A stretch of DNA of 64,000 bases from an uncultured Eggerthellaceae bacterium (GTDB lineage Bacteria; Actinomycetota; Coriobacteriia; Coriobacteriales; Eggerthellaceae). Position 1 is the stretch's first letter, and the number at the start of each line of letters is the position of its first letter. Below the pieces are notes generated by a model. The model was not told the DNA's origin and made no database searches. It saw only the letters and a list, made by a program, of their open reading frames with translations. A program made the position numbers and the translations under genes. Positions 24,594 through 33,876 of this stretch are shown piece after piece. Location: NCBI GenBank assembly GCA_947566075.1, contig CANOIM010000007.1, positions 42,274 through 106,273 on the forward strand, in the 5' to 3' direction.

Positions 24594-26057
24594 CTATTCC
24601 AGCAGGTTCCAATAGCCAGCCTTATCGGACCCGATGCGTTCGATGAACCCCAAGTCCCTCAGCTTCTTGAACGAGCGACGGACCGTGCGTTCGCTCACCC
24701 CCAGCACTTCAGCTATGCGCACTGCCGTGGCGCGCCCGTTCGTGGCAAGCACGCGCAGCACGTATTCGTCGGTATTCGTCATATCCAGCCGGTTCGCTGC
24801 GGCTATGGAATGGTCCACGAAGCGGTTCTGCAGCGGCCCTCCCGCAATGTGATCCAAGGCTCGGCCGACACCTGCGCTACCCTTCTCAGCGCCCATGCCG
24901 CCTGAGCTGATTGATGACATTGACCCGTTTTGACCCTCTGCTCCCAGGGGTTCGAAAGGGAAGGACACCTGCACCTCGTCAAGGTCTATCTGGAAGCTGG
25001 GGGCTGCAAAGCCCGCCTGATGGCAGGCGGATATCATCTGACTGATACCGCTGCCCCAGCCGGGTACCAGCTGCAAAAGATGGGCCGTGGCTGCAATGGT
25101 GGGGTTCCGGGGCCGGGGCGAATGCTCGCTCAGCAGCCGTTCCATATCCCACCCCTCCGGAAGGCCGCCCACATTGCTGATGACCAGCCGGTCCGGATGA
25201 AGGCTCACCCGCACGGGCACGCCGCTTTCGTAATCCTTATGCACCAGGGCATTCGCCAGGGCTTCGCGCAGGGCCGCTTCAGGGGGAAGCGGAACCGCGG
25301 TCCTGCTGTTGGCAGCGAAGGGAGAGTTGTCACTCTGATAGCGCTCAAGGATCAGCTGCAAGGTGTCTTCCAGCAACTGACCCAAGGGGCCAGCCAGCTC
25401 ATCACAAGAGCCTGTGGGGAAGAGCGGATCCCCGAAGGTCATGAGACGCACAGATGCTCCGGGTACGAATTGCGGTGGATGAGCAGCCAGCATCACTGCC
25501 CCGGCGTTCGTCAGCTCTCGGGTGTGGGGGCGCGTCAAGCCTATGTGCTCCAGGCGGCTGGCCAGGGTGTCCCGCAGCCCCTCGTCAGGGGCGGCGAAGT
25601 TGGGAAGGGGAATGGCGCCGAAGGCCAACACGGAATTGGTGTGCATGTCCTCGCGCTTCACGAAAGGCAGAGGGCGCATTTCCCAGGCGGTGGCTTCGCT
25701 CTCATGGCGCACGCGCAGGATGTCCTCCCGCGTGCGCGCCTCATTGCCTTCAGGGGTGTACAACCAGTAGATGCCTTCGGAGGCAACGGGTTCGGAGGCT
25801 TCGGGGATGTCTATCTCAAGGCAAAGGTGTCCCTCTTGCATGACGGGCGCGGTGGTGCACACAAGCCCCATGTCCCGCTGGATGGCAGCGGGCACCTGTT
25901 CGAAGGGCTTGCGCATCCTGCGAAAGCCCGAGGAGCGGTCTTTGGTGTCAGTGGTGATGATGATGCGGCCGCCTCCGGCATTCGCCACACCGCATACCAG
26001 TGCAAGCGAATCCACGCTCCAGCGCGGCTGCTCTATCGTGATATTCCCTGTGGCCAT
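24594..26057 (-). CDS. second Schlafen/AlbA_2-type regulator
   Basis: 487 aa, same architecture as the gene at 22792 but divergent in sequence. The N-terminal AlbA_2 part is shorter (SVDSLALVCGVANAGGGRIII). The ATPase-like motif is REALANALVHKDYESGVPVR with HPDRLVISNVGG, and the C-terminal winged helix is VRIAEVLGVSERTVRRSFKKLRDLGF. AGGAGAG precedes the ATG at 26057. It is convergent with the iteron-flanked regulator and divergent from the large surface-protein gene, whose promoter region it may control. The target is unknown. Confidence 0.82.
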   Translation of the reverse strand: MATGNITIEQPRWSVDSLALVCGVANAGGGRIIITTDTKDRSSGFRRMRKPFEQVPAAIQRDMGLVCTTAPVMQEGHLCLEIDIPEASEPVASEGIYWLYTPEGNEARTREDILRVRHESEATAWEMRPLPFVKREDMHTNSVLAFGAIPLPNFAAPDEGLRDTLASRLEHIGLTRPHTRELTNAGAVMLAAHPPQFVPGASVRLMTFGDPLFPTGSCDELAGPLGQLLEDTLQLILERYQSDNSPFAANSRTAVPLPPEAALREALANALVHKDYESGVPVRVSLHPDRLVISNVGGLPEGWDMERLLSEHSPRPRNPTIAATAHLLQLVPGWGSGISQMISACHQAGFAAPSFQIDLDEVQVSFPFEPLGAEGQNGSMSSISSGGMGAEKGSAGVGRALDHIAGGPLQNRFVDHSIAAANRLDMTNTDEYVLRVLATNGRATAVRIAEVLGVSERTVRRSFKKLRDLGFIERIGSDKAGYWNLLE

Positions 26058-26378
26058 AGGCTCTCCTCAAGCGCGGTTCGTTTCTCATTATGGTATGACA
26101 TTACCCTGACAGTAACAAGCCGTTTGATTGACATATGAATCCTACGCTCGGCAAACGTCTTTTTCAATTTTGAGAATCCCCAGCGTACAGACGGTTTTTC
26201 TAACTCATTGTCAAGCCATTTAGTTTCATGTGAAAACCTACTCTGTATATATGCGTGCTTTATATATAGTTGTCCTATCCGATCTTTACGATTTGGCCAC
26301 GATAGGGTCACGGAAAGGCTGCGGATAGCGGCAATGTACGACGGGGAACGTTACGGGAAAAGAAAGAACGGTGGGATC
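26058..26378. other. divergent promoter region
   Basis: This AT-rich stretch separates the second Schlafen-like regulator (minus) and the LRR-VWA surface protein (plus). On the minus strand TTGTTA-N17-TACCAT lies about 35 bp before the regulator start, overlapping the direct half-sites TACTGTCA and TAATGTCA, a possible operator. On the plus strand several TATATA boxes (26246-26271) could serve the surface gene. No gene is seen. Confidence 0.45.
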
Positions 26379-29300
26379 ATGCGGATATCGAATAGGTTCG
26401 CAGACGCCAGAAACACAGTAGAGGGGAAGGTCCTTTCGGTCTTCTTATCACTGTTGCTGGTATTCGCGATGCTCAATCTTCCGGCTTTCACAGATCACGC
26501 TCTGGCGGCTGAAGGTGAAACGGACGATAGCATCACTAGCGTTGAAGAGTCTTCTGGGTCTACCACGGATGAGGGGACCATTGAAGAAGATGTCAACGAT
26601 GAGGATCTTGATGAAGTCGAGACAGATGATCCTTCCAATAAGGTAGATGAAGAGGCGGTCGATACAGAAACCGTTGCGCCTGAAGATGAAGAGATCATAG
26701 ACGAAGAAGAGACGAACGCGATCTCTGAGGAGGAAGAGGAAGCCGAACTCCCCTATTCATTCAATTTAGAGACCAAGGCGCTTGTCATTACCGGGTTAGA
26801 AATGCTGGACGGCGCAAAGTTGAATGAAATACTAAGTGAGCTGGGCATTACGAGAGGCGATATTCTTTCTCTCGAAGTCGCCGATGTGGAATCTATTCCT
26901 AGCTATGCTTTCTCTAGAGGGTTAAACAGCGTGCGGTCCATAACGCTTCTAAATGTAGAGACGGTAGGGGATCATGCTTTTTCGAACCTGTCAGCATTGG
27001 AAGAAGTAGTGATAGAGAACGTCACTGAGTTTGGCAATAACGCATTTTCTGAGTGCGATGCGATGATCACTGCTTCATTGAATAACATCGCGTATGTTGG
27101 GCCCGAAGCGTTTCGCCATAACGATTCCCTTTCTGATTTATCGCTGAGCAATATCCAGAAGTTCGATCGCTCCCCGTTCTCCTTCTGCATTGGTCTGACG
27201 GATTTGACCCTGGATGGTAGCGTGTTGGGTGCCAACGCTTTGAGTGTGACCATGTTCTATGGGTGTACCGGCTTGAAAACGGTCACCCTTAGGAACTTCG
27301 ACACCACTCCTGTTCAGATGTTCAATGGATGCACGGGAATAGAAACAGCTACGCTTGAGAACATCGACACCATTGAGGCTCAGGCATTCTTCGGTTGTAC
27401 TGCTCTTGACTCCGTCACCATGAGCGGCATCGGGACGATAGGTGCAAGCGTGCTTCAGAATGCCTCCAATGTGAAGACCTTGGTCCTGAATGATGTCGCC
27501 ACTATTGGAGAACAAGCTTTCCTGAGCACTTACAGCTTGAAGGAGGTGACGCTGGATAGCGTCGCGACTGTCGGCAAGAATGCTTTCGCAAGCTGTAAGG
27601 GTCTGGAAGCGGTTACGTTGAACAACGTTGACACCATCGGCCAGTATGCTTTCTATAACTGCATAGGTTTGCAGACGGTGGATATGGATCAAATCAGATT
27701 CATTGACAATTACGCCTTCTGGGGTTGCTCTAGCCTGACCACCGTCAACAGCTTGAGCAATGTGAGCGAGCGGATCAACGGGTTTACTTTCTATGGCTGC
27801 AAGAGCCTGACGGGCCTCACTGTTGCTGATCTTGCCAAGATGGGATACATCGGTAGCAATGATGAGATCATGAAGCGCGTTGAAGCCATCCTTGCAGGAA
27901 AGTTCCAGTTGGACAATGCTGAGGAGATTGGTGAGCTTACCCGGGATGAGGAGCAGTGGCTCGTGGGCTCCATCGGGAAGAGCGGCAACTGGGACAGCTA
28001 TGACAATGGCACTCAGATCATGCAGCAGGCACGTTGGGAAGATGCTGAGTCAGGCGTAGCAGAGGTTCAGGTAGATGCCTATTACACGGGCGCAAAGCAG
28101 ATGGATTACATCTTCGTGGCTGACCTTTCCGCATCTATGGCGCAACTCGGCAATCCAGAAGACAATAATGCTCGCTTCTATGACATGCAATCCAAGCTGC
28201 TGGACATGACCGGACGGCTGCTGGATGCTCCTGGTTATGATTGTCAGGTTGCCATCGTTGCCTTCGGTGGTGAATTCAATGGCAACGAAACCGTGGTAGA
28301 TACGCAAGATTTCTTGACATCTTCAAGTGACGCTCGCGCCTTCATCCAGGGTCTTGAACCCTTGAACGAGAATACCAACTACGAGCGCGGACTCGCCCGC
28401 GCTTATAGCTTGGTCAAGGTACAGCATGATCCGAATCGAAAATGTGTGATGGTATTCCTTTCTGACGGAGCACCGAATCTTGGAGAATCTGACAACGTTG
28501 AAATGTATTCGCAGCAGTTCAAAGACAGTGGCATCGATATCTACGGCGTACTCCATTCTCCCACCGCGGCTCAGCATGACAAGGCTCTGGATGTCATGAA
28601 TGGCATTTGCAATCAGGTCTATGAGTCAACGAATACCGAAGAGTTCGGTGCAGCCATGAACAAAGCCTTCACAGCGGTCTATGGCAATAACACAGTGACC
28701 ATTCCCGTGAATGCCGAAGAGTTCGATGTGTCCGATCTGAGCGCTACGGCTGGAACTGTCTCCTATAGCGATGGCGTCATCACTTGGACGCTCAACGGCA
28801 TGCCCTTCACTGATCACAAACTGACCTATAGCCTGACTCTCAAAGAAGGCTTGGCAGACCGAGTAGGTACCTATACCTATGCCATCAATGATGGTGAGGC
28901 AACGTTCGGCCACGAGGGTGGTGCAGCGGCAGGCCTTGAGCTCAGCTTGAGCCGCACTGTGGAGGATCCAACGGTTCCTCCGGCTCCGGTTGATCCAGAC
29001 ATTCCAACTACTCCGCCGACGGAAGGGCCTGTTGTGCCTGTAGTTCCTGCAGCTCCTGCACCGGCTCCTGCTCCTGCAGCAGCTCCTGTGGTGGCTCCGC
29101 TCCCCACTCCTATAACGCCCGTGGCCCTGACCATCCCTGATGACGCCAATCCGCTGGCTGAGGCTCCTGAGCCTGAGGAAGAGGCTATTGAGGATGATGC
29201 AACGCCCATGAGCGCTTTCGACGAGCCTCATTGCTGGGTGCACTGGTTCATGATCCTGGGTATCATCATCACGCTGGTGTACGGTGCTGCGGTGGTCATC

Positions 29301-29411
29301 CGTCGTCGCAAGTACATCAAGGACATTGACAACTTCGAGGATCAGCTCATCGGACGAGGCGAGAAGGCGCAGGCGGGTTCCTTTATCCCGGTAGGCGCAA
29401 CTCAAAGCTAA
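26379..29411 (+). CDS. large BspA-type LRR and VWA surface protein with C-terminal membrane anchor
   Basis: 1010 aa from ATG 26379 (MRISNRFADARN); ATG 26334 is an alternative, since neither has a strong ribosome-binding site. A signal peptide (VLSVFLSLLLVFAMLNLPAF, cleavage near ALAA/EG) is followed by a strongly acidic segment (about 45-130), BspA/LRR_5 repeats of the form VATVGKNAFASCKGLEAVTL (about 150-500), and a VWA domain with MIDAS ADLSASM (about 579) and SDGAPNLGES. A proline/alanine stalk comes next, then one membrane helix (WFMILGIIITLVYGAAVVI, about 950) with a short basic tail. It should be displayed on the cell surface with the C-terminus inside. Probable adhesin or host-contact protein. 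It stands alone and ends at a strong terminator. Confidence 0.88.
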   Translation: MRISNRFADARNTVEGKVLSVFLSLLLVFAMLNLPAFTDHALAAEGETDDSITSVEESSGSTTDEGTIEEDVNDEDLDEVETDDPSNKVDEEAVDTETVAPEDEEIIDEEETNAISEEEEEAELPYSFNLETKALVITGLEMLDGAKLNEILSELGITRGDILSLEVADVESIPSYAFSRGLNSVRSITLLNVETVGDHAFSNLSALEEVVIENVTEFGNNAFSECDAMITASLNNIAYVGPEAFRHNDSLSDLSLSNIQKFDRSPFSFCIGLTDLTLDGSVLGANALSVTMFYGCTGLKTVTLRNFDTTPVQMFNGCTGIETATLENIDTIEAQAFFGCTALDSVTMSGIGTIGASVLQNASNVKTLVLNDVATIGEQAFLSTYSLKEVTLDSVATVGKNAFASCKGLEAVTLNNVDTIGQYAFYNCIGLQTVDMDQIRFIDNYAFWGCSSLTTVNSLSNVSERINGFTFYGCKSLTGLTVADLAKMGYIGSNDEIMKRVEAILAGKFQLDNAEEIGELTRDEEQWLVGSIGKSGNWDSYDNGTQIMQQARWEDAESGVAEVQVDAYYTGAKQMDYIFVADLSASMAQLGNPEDNNARFYDMQSKLLDMTGRLLDAPGYDCQVAIVAFGGEFNGNETVVDTQDFLTSSSDARAFIQGLEPLNENTNYERGLARAYSLVKVQHDPNRKCVMVFLSDGAPNLGESDNVEMYSQQFKDSGIDIYGVLHSPTAAQHDKALDVMNGICNQVYESTNTEEFGAAMNKAFTAVYGNNTVTIPVNAEEFDVSDLSATAGTVSYSDGVITWTLNGMPFTDHKLTYSLTLKEGLADRVGTYTYAINDGEATFGHEGGAAAGLELSLSRTVEDPTVPPAPVDPDIPTTPPTEGPVVPVVPAAPAPAPAPAAAPVVAPLPTPITPVALTIPDDANPLAEAPEPEEEAIEDDATPMSAFDEPHCWVHWFMILGIIITLVYGAAVVIRRRKYIKDIDNFEDQLIGRGEKAQAGSFIPVGATQS

Positions 29412-29435
29412 GCAGATCAGCACAACGCTAGCTTG

Positions 29436-29466
29436 AAAGCGCGGGCTTCGGCCCGCGCTTTTTCTT
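29436..29466 (+). terminator. rho-independent terminator
   Basis: AAGCGCGGGC-TTCG-GCCCGCGCTTTTTCTTT, a perfect stem with a UUCG tetraloop and T-tract, 25 bp after the surface-protein gene. Confidence 0.95.
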
Positions 29467-29678
29467 TGCAGACGCGGAAATGATGAGGAGGGGATAGGTG
29501 CTTTTCATCATCAATTCCCGAAGGACGGTGATGGATCAGAGAAGGAACCGTGCAGGAATCTTGACAGACCCATGCTTGATCCTGTGCGAAGGAGTGACGC
29601 ACTTCTGTCAGATATCTGTCAGGTCCCATGGTTAAGGTCTTTCCTTGAGAGACATCATCCAAGGAAAGGGGAAGCGCT

Positions 29679-30518
29679 ATGAGAGACCTCACCATCAGGG
29701 ACTGGCCCATGTTCGACAGAGTGGTAAGAGACCCGCACGTTTGCGCCATGATGCTGGAGACCATACTCGGCATAGAGGTAGGGCATATCGAGTACATCGA
29801 CGATGAGCACTCTGAGAAGCCGAGCTTGCATGGCCATGGCGTTCGCATGGATGTGTTCGCCAAGTCAGACAACAAGGTCTATGACATCGAGATGCAGACG
29901 GTACGGGAACCTCACATAGCACGTAGGATGCGCTACTACCAGGCAGTGATGGATACGGCAGCTCTCCCTGAGGGCGCAAGCTACGGAAAGCTCCCGACAA
30001 GCTACATCATCTACCTTTGCGATCATGACCCGTTCAACCGAGGCATTCCTCGCTATACGCTCAGGCATGCCTGCAAGGAGGTACCAGACCTGGAGCTGCA
30101 AGATGGCATCTGCTGGATCGCCTTGAACGCTCCTGCCTGGGACAAGGCCCCCGATGAGAGCCTCTCCCTCCTGCTACAATACGTCCATACGGGACGCGCT
30201 GAAGGAGACCTTGCCACAACGTTAGATGAGCAAGTCAAGCTCGCCAACACCGAAGAGGCATGGAAGGAGCAGGCCATGGGGTTCATGACACTAGAGATGA
30301 ATGCTCTTGCTCGCATGGATGCTGCTCGGGAAGAGGGATACGCTGCTGGCGAAGAGGCTGGAGAGGCCAGGGGCAAAGCTGAAGGCAAGACCGAAGAGCG
30401 CTGCCGCTTCCAAGCCCTCATAACCAAGCTCACCTTGGAAGGCCGCCTCTCAGACCTCGAGGCCGTTGCCAATGACCCGGACGCTCTCAATACCCTCATG
30501 GTGGAAAACGGCCTGTAG
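29679..30518 (+). CDS. Rpn-family PD-(D/E)XK nuclease / putative transposase
   Basis: 279 aa of the recombination-promoting nuclease (PDDEXK_2) family. Near the N-terminus lies DRVVRDPHVCAMMLETILG. The nuclease core is GVRMDVFAKSDNKVYDIEMQ, with D and E-x-Q (about residues 59 and 72). RRMRYYQAVMD and YIIYLCDHDPF follow, as in the family. The C-terminus is a charged helix (EEGYAAGEEAGEARGKAEGK) typical of these proteins, then a short tail. Members are widespread, often in multiple copies, with RecA-independent recombination activity reported for E. coli Rpn proteins. It stands alone between a terminator and tRNA-Phe. Confidence 0.88.
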   Translation: MRDLTIRDWPMFDRVVRDPHVCAMMLETILGIEVGHIEYIDDEHSEKPSLHGHGVRMDVFAKSDNKVYDIEMQTVREPHIARRMRYYQAVMDTAALPEGASYGKLPTSYIIYLCDHDPFNRGIPRYTLRHACKEVPDLELQDGICWIALNAPAWDKAPDESLSLLLQYVHTGRAEGDLATTLDEQVKLANTEEAWKEQAMGFMTLEMNALARMDAAREEGYAAGEEAGEARGKAEGKTEERCRFQALITKLTLEGRLSDLEAVANDPDALNTLMVENGL

Positions 30519-30573
30519 GTTTTCCACAAGCATTGCTGCGTGTCGTTTCTTGCACACGTCATCATCCGGAACG

Positions 30574-30598
30574 CAAAAAGGCTCCCGTGCGGGAGCCC
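30574..30598 (-). terminator. terminator of tRNA-Phe
   Basis: On the minus strand GGCTCCCG-CA-CGGGAGCC is followed by TTTTTGC, immediately after the tRNA gene. Confidence 0.92.
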
Positions 30599-30607
30599 TC
30601 GAGTTAG

Positions 30608-30683
30608 TGGTGGTCGGAGGGGGACTTGAACCCTCGGCACGCGGATTTTCAGTCCGCTGCTCTACCAACTGAGCTACCCGACC
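30608..30683 (-). tRNA. tRNA-Phe (GAA)
   Basis: On the minus strand a complete cloverleaf starts GGTCGGGTAGCTCAGTTGG. The anticodon loop CTGAAAA gives anticodon GAA, the T-arm is GGGTTCAAGTCCC, and the acceptor closes with CCGACC, then A and an encoded CCA (30608-30610). A strong promoter lies upstream and a terminator downstream, so it is a single-gene transcript. Confidence 0.97.
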
Positions 30684-30708
30684 AGATGCGCGCGAAACGC
30701 GTCTGCCT

Positions 30709-30737
30709 ATTCTAGCCAAGCATGTCCGAACGTGCAA
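30709..30737 (-). promoter_or_regulatory. tRNA-Phe promoter
   Basis: Reading the minus strand, TTGCAC-N17-TAGAAT lies about 25 bp before the tRNA start. Both hexamers and the 17-bp spacing are close to consensus. Confidence 0.8.
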
Positions 30738-30781
30738 CACTTTTCCAACATTAAGAGAATGTAACCGTGTGTGTTGGGATA

Positions 30782-30810
30782 TTGACAAGGCTTTTGGTCC
30801 CCGTCATATT
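30782..30810 (+). promoter_or_regulatory. promoter of the SDR gene
   Basis: TTGACA (30782-30787), 17-bp spacer, CATATT (30805-30810), 35 bp before the SDR start codon. Confidence 0.65.
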
Positions 30811-30844
30811 CAGATGACTACACTTGAGGATGAAAGGAATCTCT

Positions 30845-31597
30845 ATGGGCATCGTTGAGAACAAGGTGGCGGTCATCACCGGCGGCACGCGCGGCATCGG
30901 TTACACCATCGTCAAAGGATTCTTGCAGAACGGGGCGAAGGTGGCGCTATGCGGCTCTCGCCAGGAAACGGTAGACAAGGCTTTGGCGAAGCTGGCCGAT
31001 GAGGGCTTCACAGACAATGTCATGGGCATCTGCCCGAACCTGACGGATGCAGATTCCGTGAAAGCTGCCTTCGACCAAGTAGTCCAGCGTTTCGGCCGCC
31101 TGGATGTGCTGTGCAACAACGCTGGCGTCAGCTCACGCACAGCCCTGGTGGATTACACCGTGGAAGAGTTCGAATCCGTCATGGATATCAACGTCATCGC
31201 TCCCTTTGTGTGCAGTCAAGCTGCAGCTCGCATCATGATCAGCCAGGGCGGCCATGGCTCCATCATCAACACCTCTTCCATGGTGGGCAAGCATGCTCAG
31301 CCTTCTGGTAGCGCTTATCCCACCTCTAAGTTCGCTATCAATGGTCTTACGCTGTCATTGGCGCGGGAGTTGGCGAAACACGACATCCGCGTGAATGCTG
31401 TGGCCCCGGGCATCACCCATACGGATATGGTGGATGCGTTGCCGGAATCCATGATCAAGCCTCTGATCGAATCCATCCCGCTGGGCCGTATCGGTGAACC
31501 GGAGGATATCGCGAACGCGTTCCTCTTCCTTGCCTCTGAGATGTCCAGCTACATTTCGGGCGCTGTCATTCCTGTGGATGGCCTCTCACGGCCTTAA
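30845..31597 (+). CDS. short-chain dehydrogenase/reductase
   Basis: 250 aa classical SDR. The NAD(P)-binding motif is TGGTRGIG (residues 12-19), NNAG is in CNNAGVSS, and the active site is Ser in NTSSM with Y158-x3-K162 (YPTSK). The C-terminal SSYISGAVIPVDG is typical. The ATG at 30845 follows GAAAGGAA; an ATG seven codons earlier is possible but less well placed. It may act on a hydroxysteroid, sugar or fatty-acid derivative; members of this class in gut Actinobacteria include bile-acid dehydrogenases, but the substrate cannot be assigned. An oleate hydratase gene follows after a palindromic repeat. Confidence 0.9.
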   Translation: MGIVENKVAVITGGTRGIGYTIVKGFLQNGAKVALCGSRQETVDKALAKLADEGFTDNVMGICPNLTDADSVKAAFDQVVQRFGRLDVLCNNAGVSSRTALVDYTVEEFESVMDINVIAPFVCSQAAARIMISQGGHGSIINTSSMVGKHAQPSGSAYPTSKFAINGLTLSLARELAKHDIRVNAVAPGITHTDMVDALPESMIKPLIESIPLGRIGEPEDIANAFLFLASEMSSYISGAVIPVDGLSRP

Positions 31598-31602
31598 CCG
31601 CG

Positions 31603-31640
31603 CGGACAGGACAATAGCCTACGCCCCCGTTGTCCTGTCC
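31603..31640. repeat. short REPIN-like palindrome 5
   Basis: GGACAGGACAA...TTGTCCTGTCC encloses TAGCCTACGCCCCCG. It is a compact or half copy of the GGGGACGTAGGCTATTGTCC family, six bases after the SDR stop. Confidence 0.75.
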
Positions 31641-31760
31641 CTAACAACCCAGTGCCGCTCCCATGACAGCTTCCCTTCGGGCCTTGGCTTCGCGCAGGCG
31701 AAGGCCAGAATCAAGTACATGCGGCCGAAGCCGCTTCTCAGCAAAGGAAGGGAAGCAGTC

Positions 31761-33677
31761 ATGTACTATTCCAGCGGAAATTACGAAGCATTCGCCCACC
31801 CGGTGAAGCCTGAGGGTATGGAAGGCAAGCAGGCCTATATCGTGGGGTCAGGCCTGGCGGGGCTCACAGCCGCCTTCTTCCTGGTGCGTGATGCTCAGAT
31901 GCCCGGCAAGAACATCCATATCCTTGAACGTGACCCGCGCGCGGGTGGCGCTTGCGATGGCTGGGATTATTCCCAGTTGGGTTACACCATGCGTGGCGGT
32001 CGTGAGATGGATAACCACTTCGAGGTCATGTGGGATGTCTTCCGGGATGTTCCCTCCATCGAAGATGAAGATGTCAGCGTGCTGGACTACTACTATTGGT
32101 TGAATAAGCGTGACCCGAACTATTCGCTGTGTCGCGCCACGGTCAACCGCGGCAAGGACGCCCACACTGACAACAAGTTCAACCTGTCGGACAAAGCCTG
32201 CATGGAGATCATGAACCTTTTCTTCACGCCGGAAGATCAGCTGCAAGACAAGAAGATCACCGAATACTTCTCAGAAGAGGTGTTGGATTCGAACTTCTGG
32301 CTATACTGGCGCACCATGTTCGCCTTCGAGAACTGGCATTCTGCGCTTGAGATGAAGCGCTACATCACCCGCTTCGTCCATCATCTGGGCGGCCTGCCGG
32401 ATTTCAGCGCCCTGCGCTTCACGCGCTACAACCAGTATGAATCCATGATCTTGCCGTTGCAGAACTACCTTGAGGCCCATGGCGTTGACTTCCAGTTCAA
32501 CACCCATGTGACGGATGTCAACTTCTCATGCAGTGACGCGAAGGACAACAACCGCAAAGTTGCTACCGAACTGCGTCTCGTGCGCGGCAAAGATGCGGGT
32601 ATAGAAGACGCCGCCGAGGGCCTGCCGGGCGCGGGAGACCCTGCAGACACAGGCGCCGAAGAGGTCATTTCGCTCACGGAAGATGATCTGGTATTCATCA
32701 CGCCGGGCAGCTGCGTGGCCCACTCCTCGTTCGGGAGCCAAGACACGCCAGCAGCGTTCGCTCCTGAGCTGGTGCCCGGTGACGGCTGGGATCTGTGGAA
32801 GCGCATCGCAGCCCAAAGCCCTGAATTCGGCCATCCTGAGAAGTTCTGCTCCACGCCCGAGCTCAGCAATTGGGAAAGCGCTACGGTCACCACGCTGGAT
32901 GACAAGATCCTTCCCTACATCAAGGATATCTGCAAGCGAGACCCGCTTTCCGGCAATGTGGTCACGGGCGGCATCGTGTCTGTGAAGGATTCCAACTGGC
33001 TGCTTTCCTGGACCATCAACCGCCAACCTCAGTTCCGTGATCAAAAGCCTGGCACCGTATGCGTGTGGGTGTACAGCCTGTTCACTGACAAGCCCGGCAA
33101 CTATATAAAGAAGCCCATGCGTGACTGCACCGGCAAGGAGATCTGCGAAGAATGGCTGTATCACCTAGGTGTGCCTGAGGATCAGATCGAAGAGCTGGCA
33201 ACGAACAGCGCCAACACCGTGCCCTGTATGATGCCCTACATCACGGCGTTCTTCATGCCGCGCGCAGAGGGTGACCGTCCGCTCATCGTGCCCGAAGGAG
33301 CCGTGAACTTCGCTTTCATCGGCCAGTTCGCCGAAACGCCGCGGGACACCATCTTCACCACGGAATACTCCATGCGCACCGGCATGGAGGCGGTCTACAC
33401 GCTGCTCGACATTGACCGCGGTGTGCCAGAAGTCTGGGGCAGTGCCTTTGACCTGCGCGTGCTGCTGAACGCCACCGTGCTGCTGCGTGACGGCAAGCCC
33501 GCCACGGACATGAACATGAGCCTCATAGAGAAGCTGCTCATGGCGAAGGGGCTGGATGCCATCAAAGACACGGACGTTTACGGGCTGCTGAAGGAATTCA
33601 AGGTGATCCCCACAGACGCGAAGAACGCTGATGTCTACGAACCCGCCGTGGGTGCCGTGTGGCCGGGCATCCACTAG
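31761..33677 (+). CDS. ohyA: oleate hydratase (myosin-cross-reactive antigen family)
   Basis: 638 aa FAD enzyme adding water to the cis-9 double bond of unsaturated fatty acids. The ATG at 31761 follows GGAAGGGAAG. The FAD-binding loop is VGSGLAGLTAAFF (about 31-44) followed by ERDPRAGGACDG. The family-specific loop RGGREMDNHFEVMWD carries the catalytic glutamate (E82 by position). The later segments FITPGSC and WSWTINRQ-type LLSWTINRQPQFR are characteristic. Such hydratases detoxify unsaturated fatty acids in gut bacteria. It lies behind an SDR, which might oxidise the hydroxy product, and ends at a clear terminator. Confidence 0.95.
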   Translation: MYYSSGNYEAFAHPVKPEGMEGKQAYIVGSGLAGLTAAFFLVRDAQMPGKNIHILERDPRAGGACDGWDYSQLGYTMRGGREMDNHFEVMWDVFRDVPSIEDEDVSVLDYYYWLNKRDPNYSLCRATVNRGKDAHTDNKFNLSDKACMEIMNLFFTPEDQLQDKKITEYFSEEVLDSNFWLYWRTMFAFENWHSALEMKRYITRFVHHLGGLPDFSALRFTRYNQYESMILPLQNYLEAHGVDFQFNTHVTDVNFSCSDAKDNNRKVATELRLVRGKDAGIEDAAEGLPGAGDPADTGAEEVISLTEDDLVFITPGSCVAHSSFGSQDTPAAFAPELVPGDGWDLWKRIAAQSPEFGHPEKFCSTPELSNWESATVTTLDDKILPYIKDICKRDPLSGNVVTGGIVSVKDSNWLLSWTINRQPQFRDQKPGTVCVWVYSLFTDKPGNYIKKPMRDCTGKEICEEWLYHLGVPEDQIEELATNSANTVPCMMPYITAFFMPRAEGDRPLIVPEGAVNFAFIGQFAETPRDTIFTTEYSMRTGMEAVYTLLDIDRGVPEVWGSAFDLRVLLNATVLLRDGKPATDMNMSLIEKLLMAKGLDAIKDTDVYGLLKEFKVIPTDAKNADVYEPAVGAVWPGIH

Positions 33678-33723
33678 GGGAACCTTGAGGCCAGCCAGCG
33701 CCAGGCTTTTCTCAGCTGTTATC

Positions 33724-33751
33724 AACGCCCCCTGCATTCCCAGGGGGCGTT
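33724..33751 (+). terminator. terminator after oleate hydratase
   Basis: AACGCCCCCTG and CAGGGGGCGTT form an 11-bp stem followed by GTTG; the T-run is short. Confidence 0.75.
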
Positions 33752-33876
33752 GTTGCGCTATGAGAGGATAGGTGTGATGGAAATGTTGACTGAATGACCT
33801 ACAAAACGCGCCGTATCAGGAGGCTTTCAGGGCTATAATCCCCTCAAGTGAGGAAAGCGGTTCTCAAGGAGGGGCT

